From Ilex aquifolium (Eukaryota > Streptophyta > Magnoliopsida > Aquifoliales > Aquifoliaceae), in assembly GCA_951799425.1 (NCBI GenBank), contig OX637395.1, positions 10,064,951 to 10,128,950 on the forward strand: 64,000 nucleotides of DNA, written 5' to 3'. Numbering within the stretch: the first letter of the stretch is position 1; every line of letters begins with the position of its first letter. A program made the position numbers and the translations under genes. Shown in pieces: positions 37,681 through 56,787 of this stretch. The notes below the pieces were generated by a model. The model was not told the DNA's origin and did no database searches. It worked only from the letters and a program-made list of their open reading frames with translations.

Positions 37681-38846
37681 TGGCCAGGGTGGGCACGTGC
37701 CCCCCTCAAATTTTTTTTTTTATTAGTTATGTATATATATTATATATTTGTATAATATATTATTTGTGCCCACCCAAAACAAAAAATAAAAATGTTCAGC
37801 CCACATTATCTTCCCAAAAAAATTAAAAAATTAAGCTCATTTAAAACAAAAAAATTTGAGCTCATCACTATCTACCCAAACTTATTAAAAAATCAAATCT
37901 ATGACCTATCACAATCCACCCAAATATATTAAAAAATAAAATTTTTGGCCCACCATTAAAAAACAAATTTTTGGCCACTTGACAGACATCACCTAACCCT
38001 TATAAGAAACACATGGGGATCAGGGTGGGCACTTGCCCCCCTCACTTTTGGACCACCTTAGATGAGGACTCATAAAATTATTTTATACATTATATTTGCC
38101 CTCCTAAATTTTTGAAATTTTCAATGGTTCTAGTTTTTTTTTTTTTAATAAATTAGTGGACCACTAACCCTCTAAAATAAATATGTTAGTTTTGGATTGA
38201 GTCAATGATCTATTTGTATATTAACGAATATATAATATTTCTATTTATCTAACACAATGTTCGTTATTTTTTAAGAATAATTTTTAATTCTCATGTACCA
38301 TTTTTTAAGTAATAGTAACCTATAACCTAATAAAATACGATTATATACAAAAGACAAAAAGTTGTAACCCAAAAATATTTCAAACTATTTTGAATAGGGA
38401 ATTTCTCTATAAGATGACAATAACCTCAACCAAAATTTGCAACTAAATAAAGAATAATTTTACTACAAGACTTGTGATTGTGCACATTAATAGAAATTTA
38501 ATGAAAAATTAATTTATATTTAATTCATATACAAAATTTTAGAGGTTTTAAAAATTTATATATTATATTGAAATATATAATTACGTTAAAAATGTACTAA
38601 ATTTTTTTTGTCTTTTTGTTTGGATTTTGTTTCGGCTAAATAAAAATTGAATTTACTATTTCACAATAATTTTGTTTTGATTCTTACTTTTTTGTCATTC
38701 TTGAACCAAAATTTTTTATATCAATTTCAGCTAAATATAATATAATAAATATAAATATATTATATAGTGTGATTGGTTATTAGAAAAAAAATTAGAGTGC
38801 GTAATTAAAGTGTCCACCCTGACCAAAATTTCTGGCTCCGCCCCTA
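37681..38846. mobile_element. hAT-like element, GGGCGGAGCC family, with a nested relative
   Basis: Flanked by cttgaaggca at 37671-37680 and 38847-38856. The right end (complement taggggcggagccagaaatt) is the standard terminus of this family. The left starts inside it, at ccagggtgggcacgtgcccc, so the first bases of that inverted repeat are missing. A second start-like block, cagggtgggcacttgccccc, at about 38020 suggests a relative nested inside. Relative: 52326-53123. Non-coding. Confidence 0.7.
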
Positions 38847-38913
38847 CTTGAAGGCACTAGCTTGTAATTTGCTGCGTAAATCTCATTAGATAAAGAAAAT
38901 TTGACAAAAAAAA

Positions 38914-39177
38914 GGGAAATTCTACAGTACTGAAAAAAAAATTCGGTATTAGTATTATCGGTTATTATTTTGTATACTAAAGTTACAATTTTGAAAGGAG
39001 AAGTTACAACTACTCAAGGGAAGTCATGATCGATCATGAAAAATGCGGTATCAATCCCAACATTCCATGATCAATCACGCCCTTTGAAATTATAATTTAT
39101 ACAAAAAAGTTGTAATTTAACCTTAAAAAATTATAATTTTTGGTACCAGTATTATCGTCGGTACAGTAGAACTTCCC
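38914..39177. mobile_element. 264-bp MITE with 20-bp inverted ends
   Basis: Left end gggaaattctacagtactga, right end complement gggaagttctactgtaccga. It sits in A runs (aaaaaaaa on both sides), so the duplication cannot be measured exactly. A ttataattt-type block near each end adds to the symmetry. Non-coding; probably MULE- or hAT-type. Confidence 0.65.
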
Positions 39178-39402
39178 AAAAAAAAAAAGAGTTATCTAAA
39201 GTATCAAAAAAAAAAAAAAAAGTACCGTGCCGATATTTATTATATTTGTGGGTGTTTTTTTTATCACTGTTGTGATATTGAAAAAAAAAAGTGATAAAAA
39301 TAATTATCACAATAATAGTAAAAACACCTATAAATATGATAGATCATCCACAAAATTGATAATTTTTTTATACTGAAAAAATGTGATAAAAACACTTATA
39401 AC

Positions 39403-40037
39403 TAAGTCAGTCAAAATCCGACACGAATCGACATGAATTGACATGAATTAAGCGGGTTTGGGTGAGATCTTAACGGGTTTGGGTGGTAAATGAGTTGACC
39501 CGCCATATACGTTTAATAAATGGGTCGTGTTCGAGTGAGACCTGTCAAACCGTTTATCAAACGTTTACCCGTTTAAATATAATTAATATAATAATAAATT
39601 AATAATTATTTTAAAAAATTAGCCAAAAAAAAGAAGTAAATAAATCAATACAAAAAAAAAAAAAGTAAAACAGTAGTTCAAATACAAAGAACGAGAGATG
39701 GTGAGCACTTCAAAGACAAAGGCAAACCAATGCCTTTTGTTTTTGTCCCATATCAACAAATGAGAGGAGGTGCGGAGGACTGACTTGCCTATAAAAGGCA
39801 GTGGCCTCTTGCCTTTTTTTTAGCCTTCAAGTTTGATTTTTATGTGAGATTTAGTTAGAAATTCCTCTTTTTTGAGGTAAGTACATCTGACAGTAAAAAA
39901 AATAGAGTATTAAAATTTGTTGATATAATTTTTTTCATCCGTTTATTAAACGTGTCGTGTACGAGTTTACATGTTTTTCACTTGTCTTCCATTTAACCCG
40001 ACACGTAACTGCTTAACCAGACACGGTTGATACCCCT
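39403..40037. mobile_element. Probable MITE with an inserted promoter-like segment
   Basis: acttataac at 39394-39402 and actcataac at 40038-40046 differ by one base and flank two arms rich in cgacacg, aacggg and cgtttatt/aataaacg words in inverted order. The centre (about 39630-39895) is unlike the arms and holds the USE/TATA pair described separately. The terminal repeats are weak, so the limits are approximate. Confidence 0.45.
39745..39796 (+). promoter_or_regulatory. USE/TATA pair of plant snRNA type
   Basis: gtcccatatca at 39745-39755 matches the plant snRNA upstream sequence element RTCCCACATCG at 9 of 11 positions. tataaaa at 39790-39796 follows after 34 bp, the spacing known for Pol II-type plant snRNA promoters. 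Downstream sequence (from about 39820) resembles no snRNA I know. It may be a repeat-borne promoter or chance. Confidence 0.4.
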
Positions 40038-40328
40038 ACTCATAACAGTGATAAAAATATTCATAAAAGTAAAAAATTACTTACAAAATAATAAATTTTT
40101 TAGTTATAAAATGACGTATAAAAATTATAAAAATACTCTTTAAAATAATAAAATTTGGAAGTACACTAGTGATATATATATTTTTTTTATACCGCAGTTA
40201 AGTCCAGAAAAAAGAAGTGATTTTGAAATTGTCCACATTCCACATGCATAGCAGCTGCTTTACTCTACTAGCAGCTACGCGCAGACGACTCTACGTGGAA
40301 TCAACGTGGGACCGTTCAAACTCGCCAC

Positions 40329-40336
40329 TATAAATA
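40329..40336 (+). promoter_or_regulatory. TATA box of the SINA-type gene
   Basis: tataaata, followed about 45 bp later by a tctgtctgtctctctct leader tract typical of plant 5' UTRs. ACGT-core motifs (ctacgtgg, aacgtggg) lie 20-40 bp upstream. A likely first exon runs from about 40360 to 40770, where ccag|gtactct gives a good donor site. Confidence 0.6.
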
Positions 40337-40367
40337 CCGTCGACAACATCTCCGGACTCTTGTCCAA

Positions 40368-40410
<43 letters not shown>

Positions 40411-40770
40411 CTCTTTCTCTCTCTTGCTTCTCTCTCCTCTGAAAGCTCTCATAAATTCAATTTCACTCTCGGCCCTACCTTTTTAACCTTTCCTTACTGT
40501 TCTCGAGGACCCTCTTGTCCTACCCGCACGCCTTGACGCTCCCCTCTCTGTCTCGCTCTCTTGACGGCTTTAATTTGAAGCGTTTTCCATACCCATTTCG
40601 TTTGTTCTGTCATTTTAAATGTTTTTTCGTACCGACTTCTGTTTGTGTTGTTGTTTACCTACATTGATAAATAAACATACACACACTGTTTATATATGTC
40701 TCGGAATCAATTGAGACGGCAAGAACGGTTTGTGTTTCTTGTTGGTCATTGATTGACTTGCCGTTTCCAG

Positions 40771-43670
40771 GTACTCTCTCTCTCTCTCTCCTTCGTTGTA
40801 CATATAGTTTGTTCCCTTTCTGTGGCGGTTTTGGGATATTGATCAGATTTTGTATGAATCGTTTGTGAATTTCAAATTTAAAATAGAGGTGTAGATCTGT
40901 TTTGGGTTTTGTCAGAGAGTGTCCATATATGTGTGTAGTAGTTCAGGGTTTATTCTTTCAATTGATATGTATCTTTTCATTTGCTTTTTTTGGTACTATA
41001 GATTGATTTCCAGTAGAGCCTTTTTTTTACTTTCTTTGATCTGTCTGAGCAATGTGGCGAATGACGTCTTTGATTGAAAGGGAAACAGTGAGCCCAAATA
41101 ATTGGTGCTACTTTTAAAAATAGTTGGGCAATTTGGGTTTGAGTTTTTAGGATCTTCATGTAGTCGTGGTGTCAATGCTATATCGAACAATTCAAAAAAA
41201 ATTGCTATAGCGAGGTATATGGTTGAATTTATTTCTCTTGCATATGTAAACTGCATGGAAATACTTTGAGAAGAGTCACGATTCCATATTAGGAATTAAG
41301 AGGGTCTTACTTCATCTTGCAGTTGGAAGTGTTAGGTGTTTATGGATTTTTGTGGATAAGGTTTTGTGAAGGATTTAACTGGAAATGATGGTTCTCAATG
41401 ATGGTTACTAGGAGGAGTCTCTTGCATGGATTTCTTAGTCGAGCTTCATGGTTTAACCTGACTTTTAAAGGGATCATCATAAGACTTTAGGTGCACCTGG
41501 GAAGGACTACCCTCAATATTATTCATTTTTAAAAAAATTTGGAAATAAAAATTTCTTGTCGTACCTGTAAAAAGTATTGGGCTATCAACTGTGAGTTGTG
41601 GACTCGCAAATGAGGGCAACCACTTTGTGTAAATAATGCAAAATATTGCACCCCTAAAACTTCTCTCGGCACCTCTGTTTGGTGGAGACTAAATTGGATA
41701 AGCATTGACTTGATTTTTGGCTACATGTAGATTCTTCAATTTTGAAGCATTTTGGCATCCTAGCATCTTGGTGAATGGTGACAGTTAAAGTTTTATGTTT
41801 AGCATGGACACATGTCGTACTTAGTGTGGAAACTTCACCAATCTTCCTCATGAAGGTGCCTTTATGTACACTATTTTTTTTGGTGATGTCGGGACACATA
41901 GGTGTGTGTGCTCGTCTTAAAGAGCCAACAAGTAATTATGTTTGTGTACTTGTCTTGAGGAGCCAGAAGTAGTGAAGTAGGGGTGCTGATGTATACGTGC
42001 ATACATTCACTCCAAAAAGGTATTGCCTAACACTCTTTTTCGATGCATTGATGCATGCAATGGAACAATGGAACTCTTAAAGTAAATAAAGATGCATATT
42101 TTTTATTCTTATTGACAAGTTTTGACTGATTACTCTTTTGTTGGGGAATTATTCTGCCATCAATTGGGTGTGTATGGTAACAAAGAAAAAAAGAAGAAGA
42201 TAAGACCATAAAGTCAAAGCCCAAAAAAGCAGGAGGAGGCAGTGGCAGATATCGTTAACTTGACGATTGTGCCTGTCATTGCCACACAATTCATGGGCGC
42301 ACAAAGTTTAATGCATTTTAATGGAAGCTCTAGACCCATTTGCTGCATACTCATTTGCTTGTCGACCAGTTTTGACAGATTACTTGCCTGTTGATGAATT
42401 ATTCTCGTAGCAATTTGGTGTTTACAATAACAAGAAAAATAAATAAACAAATAAAATAAAAAAATCAATGGCCAATAAAACAAGAAGAGGCAGTAGCAGA
42501 TACCATTGACTTGAAGATTGCACATGTCATTGGCACAATTCACGGGTGCAAAGAGTTGAGAGCATTTAATGGAAGCTCAATCAAGAGCCATTTGCTTGTC
42601 TGCCACCTGTTATTGCCAATGAATATTCAATTTAATTTTGTGGCTTCGTTGCATTGAAAAGCAAACATGCGGCTGTCAATTCCTTATATCAATTCATTTG
42701 GATTGAATGCCAATGTTTTATTGGAGGAGGAATTAATAGCTGCAGGTTTGCAATTAATGCAAGGGAGTCGTACAGTATAGCTGATTCTTCATTGGCAGTA
42801 AAAGGTGGTAAACACTTGAGCTTGAATTAAGTAGGTATCACTTTGGTTGTTTTGAGCATCCAAAGTTAGTTGCGGTTTCACCGCCTACAACTAAAAACCT
42901 TTTTATTGGATTTTGGCAGGGTAAGTTTAGGGGTGTGTACAGGGTTTAAGGGCTTAGGTTTGAGATTTGAACTTGAGTGGTTCATGCTCGTGTTCTCATT
43001 TCTCTTAATAATAAAGAAGGGACCAGAGCATGACTTGTGGTCGTAGGCAGGATTTTACCAAACTACGTAAACTTTGGTGTCGGTTTTTCTGTATGTGCTT
43101 TAAATTTTGTGTTTTCTATTTTGTTGTCATTCGTACTGACGACATTGCTGTTGGAATTCCCTGAAGTCGTTAATTAGGAAAGTGTTTTATGTATCACTGC
43201 TGTCACTACTTGGAACAACCATTATGGTCTTGTTTTCTCTGATGACTTAGATATTTGTGATGCATATGTGGATGGGTGGGGGCCTTATGTGCTTATAATG
43301 CTTCTAGTTTCTACTTTATAGTTTAAGTTGTATTATCATTGGTTATGAAGTCCTCCTTAGAATGTTTGAGGAGGAACCTGTTGCTAGATTCGATTTATAG
43401 CCTCCACAGAATTGAAGGTGACATATTCAGTTGAGGTTTCCATATCTATGGTCTGAGTACATATTTGAGTGCTGATGACATATTCAGTGGAAGAAGTGCC
43501 TCAGAGAAAATGATGAGATTAAATTGTGCTAGTGCTTCTGACTAGAGTCCAGTAATGGAGACTCTTTTCTTTTTTACTTTTATTGTTGGAGGGTATGAAT
43601 AGATCCTTCTACTTTAATTAATGAAGCTGAATGCTTACTGAATCCTTTGATTTAATTTGGTGAAGTGAGC
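40771..43670 (+). other. Probable leader intron of the SINA-type gene
   Basis: The donor after ccgtttccag at 40770 is convincing. The acceptor is less certain; ttaatttggtgaag just before 43667 is the best candidate. No coding frame is credible in between. The stretch includes a 250-bp tandem duplication at 42105-42600. A long first intron in the 5' UTR is common in plant regulatory genes. No cDNA is available here to prove it. Confidence 0.5.
42105..42600 (+). repeat. 250-bp tandem duplication, diverged
   Basis: Two units at a period of 250 bp: ttttgactgattac at 42120 against ttttgacagattac at 42370, then matched blocks aattattct, caattgggtgt/caatttggtgt, gaggcagtggcagat/gaggcagtagcagat and aatggaagctc. 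A third unit may begin near 42590. Similarity is moderate, so the duplication is old. Confidence 0.75.
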
Positions 43671-43687
43671 AATTGTTTATACTATCA

Positions 43688-44298
43688 ATGGCAACTACAA
43701 CTTCATACTTTGAGGATCTGCGAATTAAACCCGAGGTCATTGATCCTCCCCAAAACAAAGACATGATGGATGTTGGTGAACATGTGAATGATACTGCTCA
43801 AAGTACTCTAAAGCCTAACTTGACTGTGTCTAGCAGTGTTCGTGAACTATTGGAATGTCCAGTGTGCTTAAATGCAATGTACCCTCCTATACATCAGGTT
43901 TGATTACCTTTCACAAACTAGCTTGCCTCTTTTCCCTGATGCGGATGAAAGTTTTCCAAATTTCTTTGGTTGTAATATATTTTGTTGCTCTTCTATTATG
44001 TGTTTTGTTGTTTATCTTTTGGATATCTAAAAGGTTTAGTTTTAGATTCATACCATTAATTTTTAGTTTGGCACAAACTCTTGATTGCTATTATTCCAAG
44101 TTCGATTGGACATAATTTTCTTTCTATACTTTAATTATTGTGGTTGGTCATCATATACATCGGGAAAACAAGAAGAGTTTTCGAATAATCATTAATACTG
44201 GTCCATGATTTTTGTTCTTGTCTTCTTGTCTAATTATGTTTTTGAACTTGCATGCATCATCGTTATCTTTTAATTCTTGAAAACTAGTATGTACCATT

Positions 44299-44362
<64 letters not shown>

Positions 44363-47122
44363 TGTGTGTGTGTGTATTAGCCATTTTTATGGAGGGATCT
44401 TTTATCCTACCTATATTTCTTTCTAATGGATCTCTTGTTTCCTTTTTCCCTCCTTAAAAGGCTTTTTATTTTTAAAGAAACCTAAGTATGCTTAAGGCTT
44501 AAAACAATTATTCCAGATATAGTGGTGGACAATAGGTTAAAGAAAATATCAGGTCACAAGACAAACCAGAAAATGCCGAACCAAGTATATGTTAGGTGTG
44601 CATATCGTCTTTAATTATTTGAAAATGTCATCTAACGTGTACACCATTGTCAAGGAAAGAGGTGATATTGTGGAGATTCAATGTTGTTATTTGGATTTTC
44701 ATTTTCTTGGCTAATGTAGCTTTTGTGAATTTTGTAACATAAATCTCTGTAATTCTAGATTGGTAGTACTGTAGTGCTTTTCTGATTGAAGGTTGATGAT
44801 TAATCTGTTAAATGTATGCACAATGACACTTCAACTGCTCAATGTCAGTTGCTTCGTTCTTAATAAATGACGTTAATAAGTATTAGAAGGTTAATGCATA
44901 CCTTTGTATTTGTTGTTGGCTAGCTAAATTATGAAAAATTCAAACTTGAGGTAATTGGCTTTTGACTTATCAATCAGTAAATGTCTTACCGAATTCAGAA
45001 ATTTCATAGATGTGTGGATATTCATCAAAGGTGCAAATTTAGTCTTCCCAGTGCCCTTTGCTGCTACTAAACATAGCTTACACTATGTGGAATTTATGTG
45101 TATGTTTTGAATTAGTTCCTTTGGCTCCCCATTATTTGTATTTTGGTACAAGGTATCATTGTACCTGCTGTAAGCTATTACCATGCTGCATTGGAGTCTA
45201 TTGATAAGATTTCCAATGTAATAGAACCGACAATGGAAGACGTTGTAATCAGTGATGGTTGGTTTTCCAAAAGGTTATATATGTACACATACCCACACAC
45301 ACACACACAAACATTTTGCTAAAAGAAGAAGTGTATTATTAAGGTAGAGAGGAGATAAAGATTACAATATGGAGGATGAATTCAACTGGTGACTGATGAG
45401 TGTGGTTCACATTCTAGACTACCTAGAGTTGGCTATCGTAATGGAAAAAGAAGTGGTGGATTTTCTTTTTGGATGACGAGGCAATTTGTTCAACATGCGT
45501 TTTTTATTTGAAGAAAAAAAATTATTTGCCAAACGATGCTTTGAAGAAATTTTTTTTCCCTATGTAAATGTATTAAAATCCTCTGAAATGTTCTAAACGT
45601 ATACAATATAAAGTTATTGAATAATAGTTGAAGAGTGTTAAGTAGTCTTAGATAGTACATTATTACTATTCTTGTAATAATAATACTATTTGAGAGTATA
45701 CTAGTCTTTTCTGTTTATTGTGATGACTATATACTAGTGGAGAAGGACAGGTAGGATTAACAATTCTTTCCTCCTCTCCCACAATTCTTCATCTACCTGT
45801 TCTCCTAAACTTTGCAAAGAGTACTTCTCTGGCTTGTTTTTACTTGCACAGTTGTAACTCATTTGTGGGGAACAAGTTTTTTTTGTGTTCTGGAAATTAT
45901 TTTTTTTAAATTGCTGCTTCATGCTTTTATTGTTGCAGTGTTCCAATGGTCACACATTATGTTCTGGTTGCAAGCCTAGGGTGCACAACCGTTGCCCAAC
46001 TTGCAGGCATGAACTTGGCAATATCAGATGTCTTGCATTGGAGAAAGTGGCTGCATCCCTTGAACTTCCATGTAAATATAAGAGTTTTGGGTGCATGGGG
46101 ATCTACCCTTATTACAGCAAGGTAAAACATGAATCCCTATGCGTTTTCAGACCGTACAATTGCCCATATGCTGGATCAGAGTGCACGGTCATTGGTGATA
46201 TTCCATATCTTGTGGCTCATTTGAAAGATGATCACAAAGTTGATATGCACAGTGGCAGCACTTTCAACCATCGTTATGTCAAATCAAATCCACATGAGGT
46301 GGAAAATGCCACATGGATGCTTACGGTAATGTTTGTTTCAACCCTTTTAGTGGTAGTAAAGGATTTTGATGTCACCTCCATTCAGCCTATAAGGGCATCA
46401 TTCTATTCAATTAATATTGACACCAATCATGGCAAATTGAAAAGACTTGAAATTATTGATTTAGGCACCCTTTCTAATTTTTTTTTTTTTTTAAATCTCT
46501 TTTGCAAAAGAGAATACACGGAATTCTGGGTTGTCGGGTGGCATTAAGAGATGGTCCCGCGCAGGTTGGGGAGAAAGGGGGGGGGGGGGGGGGGGGGTGA
46601 TTGTTTAATCTGGATCAGACATCTTCCAGAATCTTCCCTTGTGTTTTTTTTCCCTGGAAAAATGGCAAAATATACTATTATGTGACTCCATGCTTGTCCG
46701 GAGGCTAGTAATATTGATTTTAATTCTTCTCAAGACCTGGATAACCTTTTGTCATGATTGAATGTGTTACACGCTAATTATGTTGTTTTTGTGATCTCTA
46801 GGTTTTCAGTTGCTATGGTCAGTATTTCTGTTTGCACTTCGAAGCATTCCAGCTTGGGATGGCTCCCGTCTACATAGCATTCTTGCGGTTTATGGGTGAT
46901 GATAACGAGGCAAAGAATTACAGCTACAGTCTTGAGGTTGGGGGAAACGGGAGGAAGCTGACTTGGCAAGGGGTGCCTAGAAGCGTAAGGGACAGCCATA
47001 GGAAGGTTCGTGACAGTTTTGATGGTCTCATCATCCAACGCAACATGGCGCTTTTTTTCTCCGGTGGAGACCGTAAGGAACTGAAGCTCAGGGTAACTGG
47101 TAGGATTTGGAAAGAACAGTGA
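43688..47122 (+). CDS. SINAT: SINA/SIAH-type RING E3 ubiquitin ligase
   Basis: Three coding exons, all joined in phase 0: 43688-43897, 45939-46325, 46802-47122, giving 305 aa. Splice sites are caucag|gt-type donor and ttgcag acceptor, acg|gtaatg and ctctag. Residues 57-92 form a C3HC4 RING (C57, C60, C71, H75, C78, C81, C89, C92). Residues 115-169 form the SIAH zinc finger (C115, C122, H134, C138, C145, C152, H164, H169). The rest (about 170-305) is the TRAF-like substrate-binding and dimerisation domain, ending GRIWKEQ. Plant SINAT proteins of about 305-325 aa pass ubiquitin from an E2 to target proteins in development and stress signalling. Length, domain order and exon layout fit, and no key residue is missing. 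Which SINAT paralogue it is cannot be told from this alone. Confidence 0.95.
44301..44375. repeat. (TC)n-(TG)n compound microsatellite in intron
   Basis: About 29 TC units followed by about 7 TG units, inside the first coding intron of the SINA-type gene. Confidence 0.95.
46577..46597. repeat. Poly-G run (21) in intron
   Basis: Lies in the second coding intron of the SINA-type gene, after gggttggggagaaa. Assembly length may be imprecise. Confidence 0.9.
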
Positions 47123-48851
47123 TGGGATTGTCAGATTGCAACCTAATCCTACTATTTTTGCCTAAGATTAGTGTCATTTAGCAGTATATGGAGAGTCTTC
47201 TGTTCATGTATTTTTTGGGGTTTTAAAGTGGCAAACTCTCTTTGCTTGTCTATGCATCAAATACACGAGTGGGAAGGCGTTATTAATGCAGTGATCATAT
47301 GCTTATTTATGGATAGATTCCGAATCTGTTTCTATTGTGACTTCCAATTGGACTTTTATTTGCCTTTGTGCATATAATCAACATGCCAATGATATAACCA
47401 CTTTGGGAGTGCATGATCTATTTAGATGCTGAAGTAATGGAAAATCTATAATAATAAAACTAAACGTTTTACCCAATTCTGTCTGTGTCAATAAACAATT
47501 TGAAATACCTCGACTTTTTTAGAACAGGTTTGAGTCAAATAGCATTATGCTCTTTAGACACTTGACTTAGAAAAACATAATAGTTTAAATCATTTAATTC
47601 TAACGGTTTGTTTTTCTACTTATATTTTAAATTTTTAATTACTTTCACTTATATTTTAAGCAAGATAAATATTTTAAGAACTCACTTGCATTTTAACCAC
47701 ACTTAAAAAAAATGCTTTGCAAGGTTCCCCAAGTCCTAGATATGGACTTTTTATGTTCAACAATGCTATACACACCACTTTTGTGAACCGTTAGATTAAT
47801 GAGTCCCGTTAAATTCATTGAATATTTAAAGGTTGAGATTATATCATATTAAATAATGTAGACAAAATGATGTACATATCATTTTTATTTTCTATTTTGA
47901 CAAATTCAACTATGTCGGTGCATACTAGATCTAGTGGGCCAGCAATCAAGTTGGTGGAACATCTGAGAAGGCCATTTGGCGGGTAATGTAGTTGGTGAAT
48001 ATTGTATCATTGTCACAACGATAGTCACGTGGACATCTTTTTAGAGAATTCCAAAGAGATTGTGATTTGAGGTTAACGATTGACTTATGAGCAATGCTAT
48101 TATGTTTCAATGCATAAAATTTTGATACGTTTTATCCTCGTCTTATTGTCCCTCTCGCCTATAATTGTGCATGAACCCAAAAAGAAAAGAGATTGTAATT
48201 TGGTGGGTCAAGAGGGACTTTTAACATTGGGAAGATGTTATGGTAACTACGATACTGTCAAGCACTTGACAAAGCCAACATAAAGGGTCCCATTTTATTC
48301 AAGTTCCCTATTTATTTTTCTTCGATTAAAGGTATGTCCTGATTCCTCAGCAGAGAAAGACAAAGAAGCAAGGAGGTATAAAAGGTAGTTTAGAGCACGA
48401 GACTCCCAATGTAACAAAGTCTAAAAAGATTCAACAGTGTGTATTAATATATTATGGAATAGACCTTTAACAACGACAACTGGTCGGTTTTTTTTTTTGA
48501 TCAATAACAACGGGTCGTTCACATGACAAGAATATAGAATGTAACAATGATACTACGCTAACACGTATTAATAACCAATAATAAAACACCATGTAAACAG
48601 AATACATATACATATTGTGAAAATAGAAGGATTTAATTACCAACCATTTGTTACAATCATGATTAATGATTCAGGGAAAAGGAAAAATATCAATAATATT
48701 AATGGATATATATAGTTCAACAATGTTTATTCTCATATGCCGTGACAAAAAACATTGCAACGCAGTTAATTTATCATAAAACCTCACCCAAAAATTCATC
48801 GGCTAAAACATGTGATTAGAAGCAGGCTGAGGTAGGGGAGTTGTCATAATA
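47123..48851. other. Intergenic space between convergent genes
   Basis: Holds the 3' UTRs of both genes. Aataaaa words near 47450 may end the + strand transcript. From about 47460 to 48600 the sequence is AT-rich with no credible gene and no clean repeat ends. Confidence 0.6.
48726..48731 (-). terminator. Possible polyadenylation signal of UMP synthase
   Basis: tttatt on the + strand (AATAAA on the - strand), 121 bp past the stop codon. Confidence 0.4.
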
Positions 48852-55957
<7,106 letters not shown>

Positions 55958-56029
55958 TCTCCGGAGGCCTGCGTCTCTGTGTGTGGGTTACAGGGTGTGC
56001 TGTCAGTTTTAAACTAGTGCTACTTTTGG

Positions 56030-56068
<39 letters not shown>

Positions 56069-56782
56069 GGGGCGAGGGGGCGCGAGGGTTTTGGCGAAAT
56101 TATAATAACACCTCGGAATTTATAGATTTGTTGCCTTAAAGCCCCTTAATAATTTTATAATTGACAGAGAAATCTTAATTTGACAATGTTCATGAGCAAC
56201 GCCTTAAAAAAAAAAAAAAAAGAAACTCACGAGCATTACATGGATTTCAAATTTGAGATTGTTAGATCATATTTGTAATTGACTAATTTTGTAGAGTCCA
56301 TTATAAAATCTCAATCTATTTCATGGTCATGATGCTATCAAATTTAATATTTAAAAGCGTCTTTGAAGGGAGAAGATCAATCGTTAAAGTTACATCATTT
56401 TACCTCTTATTCACCTTTATGATTAGTATAAATGTAATGACTTACACACCTAAGATGAACTTTTAATTATTTTAATTTAGGATGATTAGGATAAAAATAA
56501 AATTAGGAAGTGATTCGATTATGACTATGAGATTTTAAAAGAAAAATTTTCCTAAATTATTTTTGTATTTTGAAAATATAATTTGAGTCACAATTGGACG
56601 TCTCTTTGAGTAACACCCTTTAGTGCTCAAGAGGACAAATTTTTGCATTGTTTTAGCCTTAAAAACTTGTAGGGATCGATCTATGTTCTCTAACTTTCGC
56701 TAGAACGGTCTATTTGTGACTTAGAAAATGAAATGAGAAAATGTCACGGAAGGCAGCACAAGGCTCGCTCAATGCCTACCTT
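55958..56782. other. Region upstream of UMP synthase
   Basis: Contains the UMP synthase promoter side and leader. A (GT)n tract at 56031-56066 lies 75-110 bp before the start codon. No clear TATA box was found on the - strand. From about 56430 the sequence (tgtaatgacttacacacc...) may be worn LTR DNA, without enough marks to name it. Confidence 0.45.
56031..56066. repeat. (GT)n microsatellite
   Basis: About 18 GT units in the 5' flank of UMP synthase. Confidence 0.95.
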
Positions 56783-56787
56783 AATTG

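Noticed and set aside
46326-46547. Reading on past exon 2 of the SINA-type gene as a 220-codon gene
   Set aside because: The frame runs through a good acg|gtaatg donor into intron sequence. The conserved protein continues at 46802.
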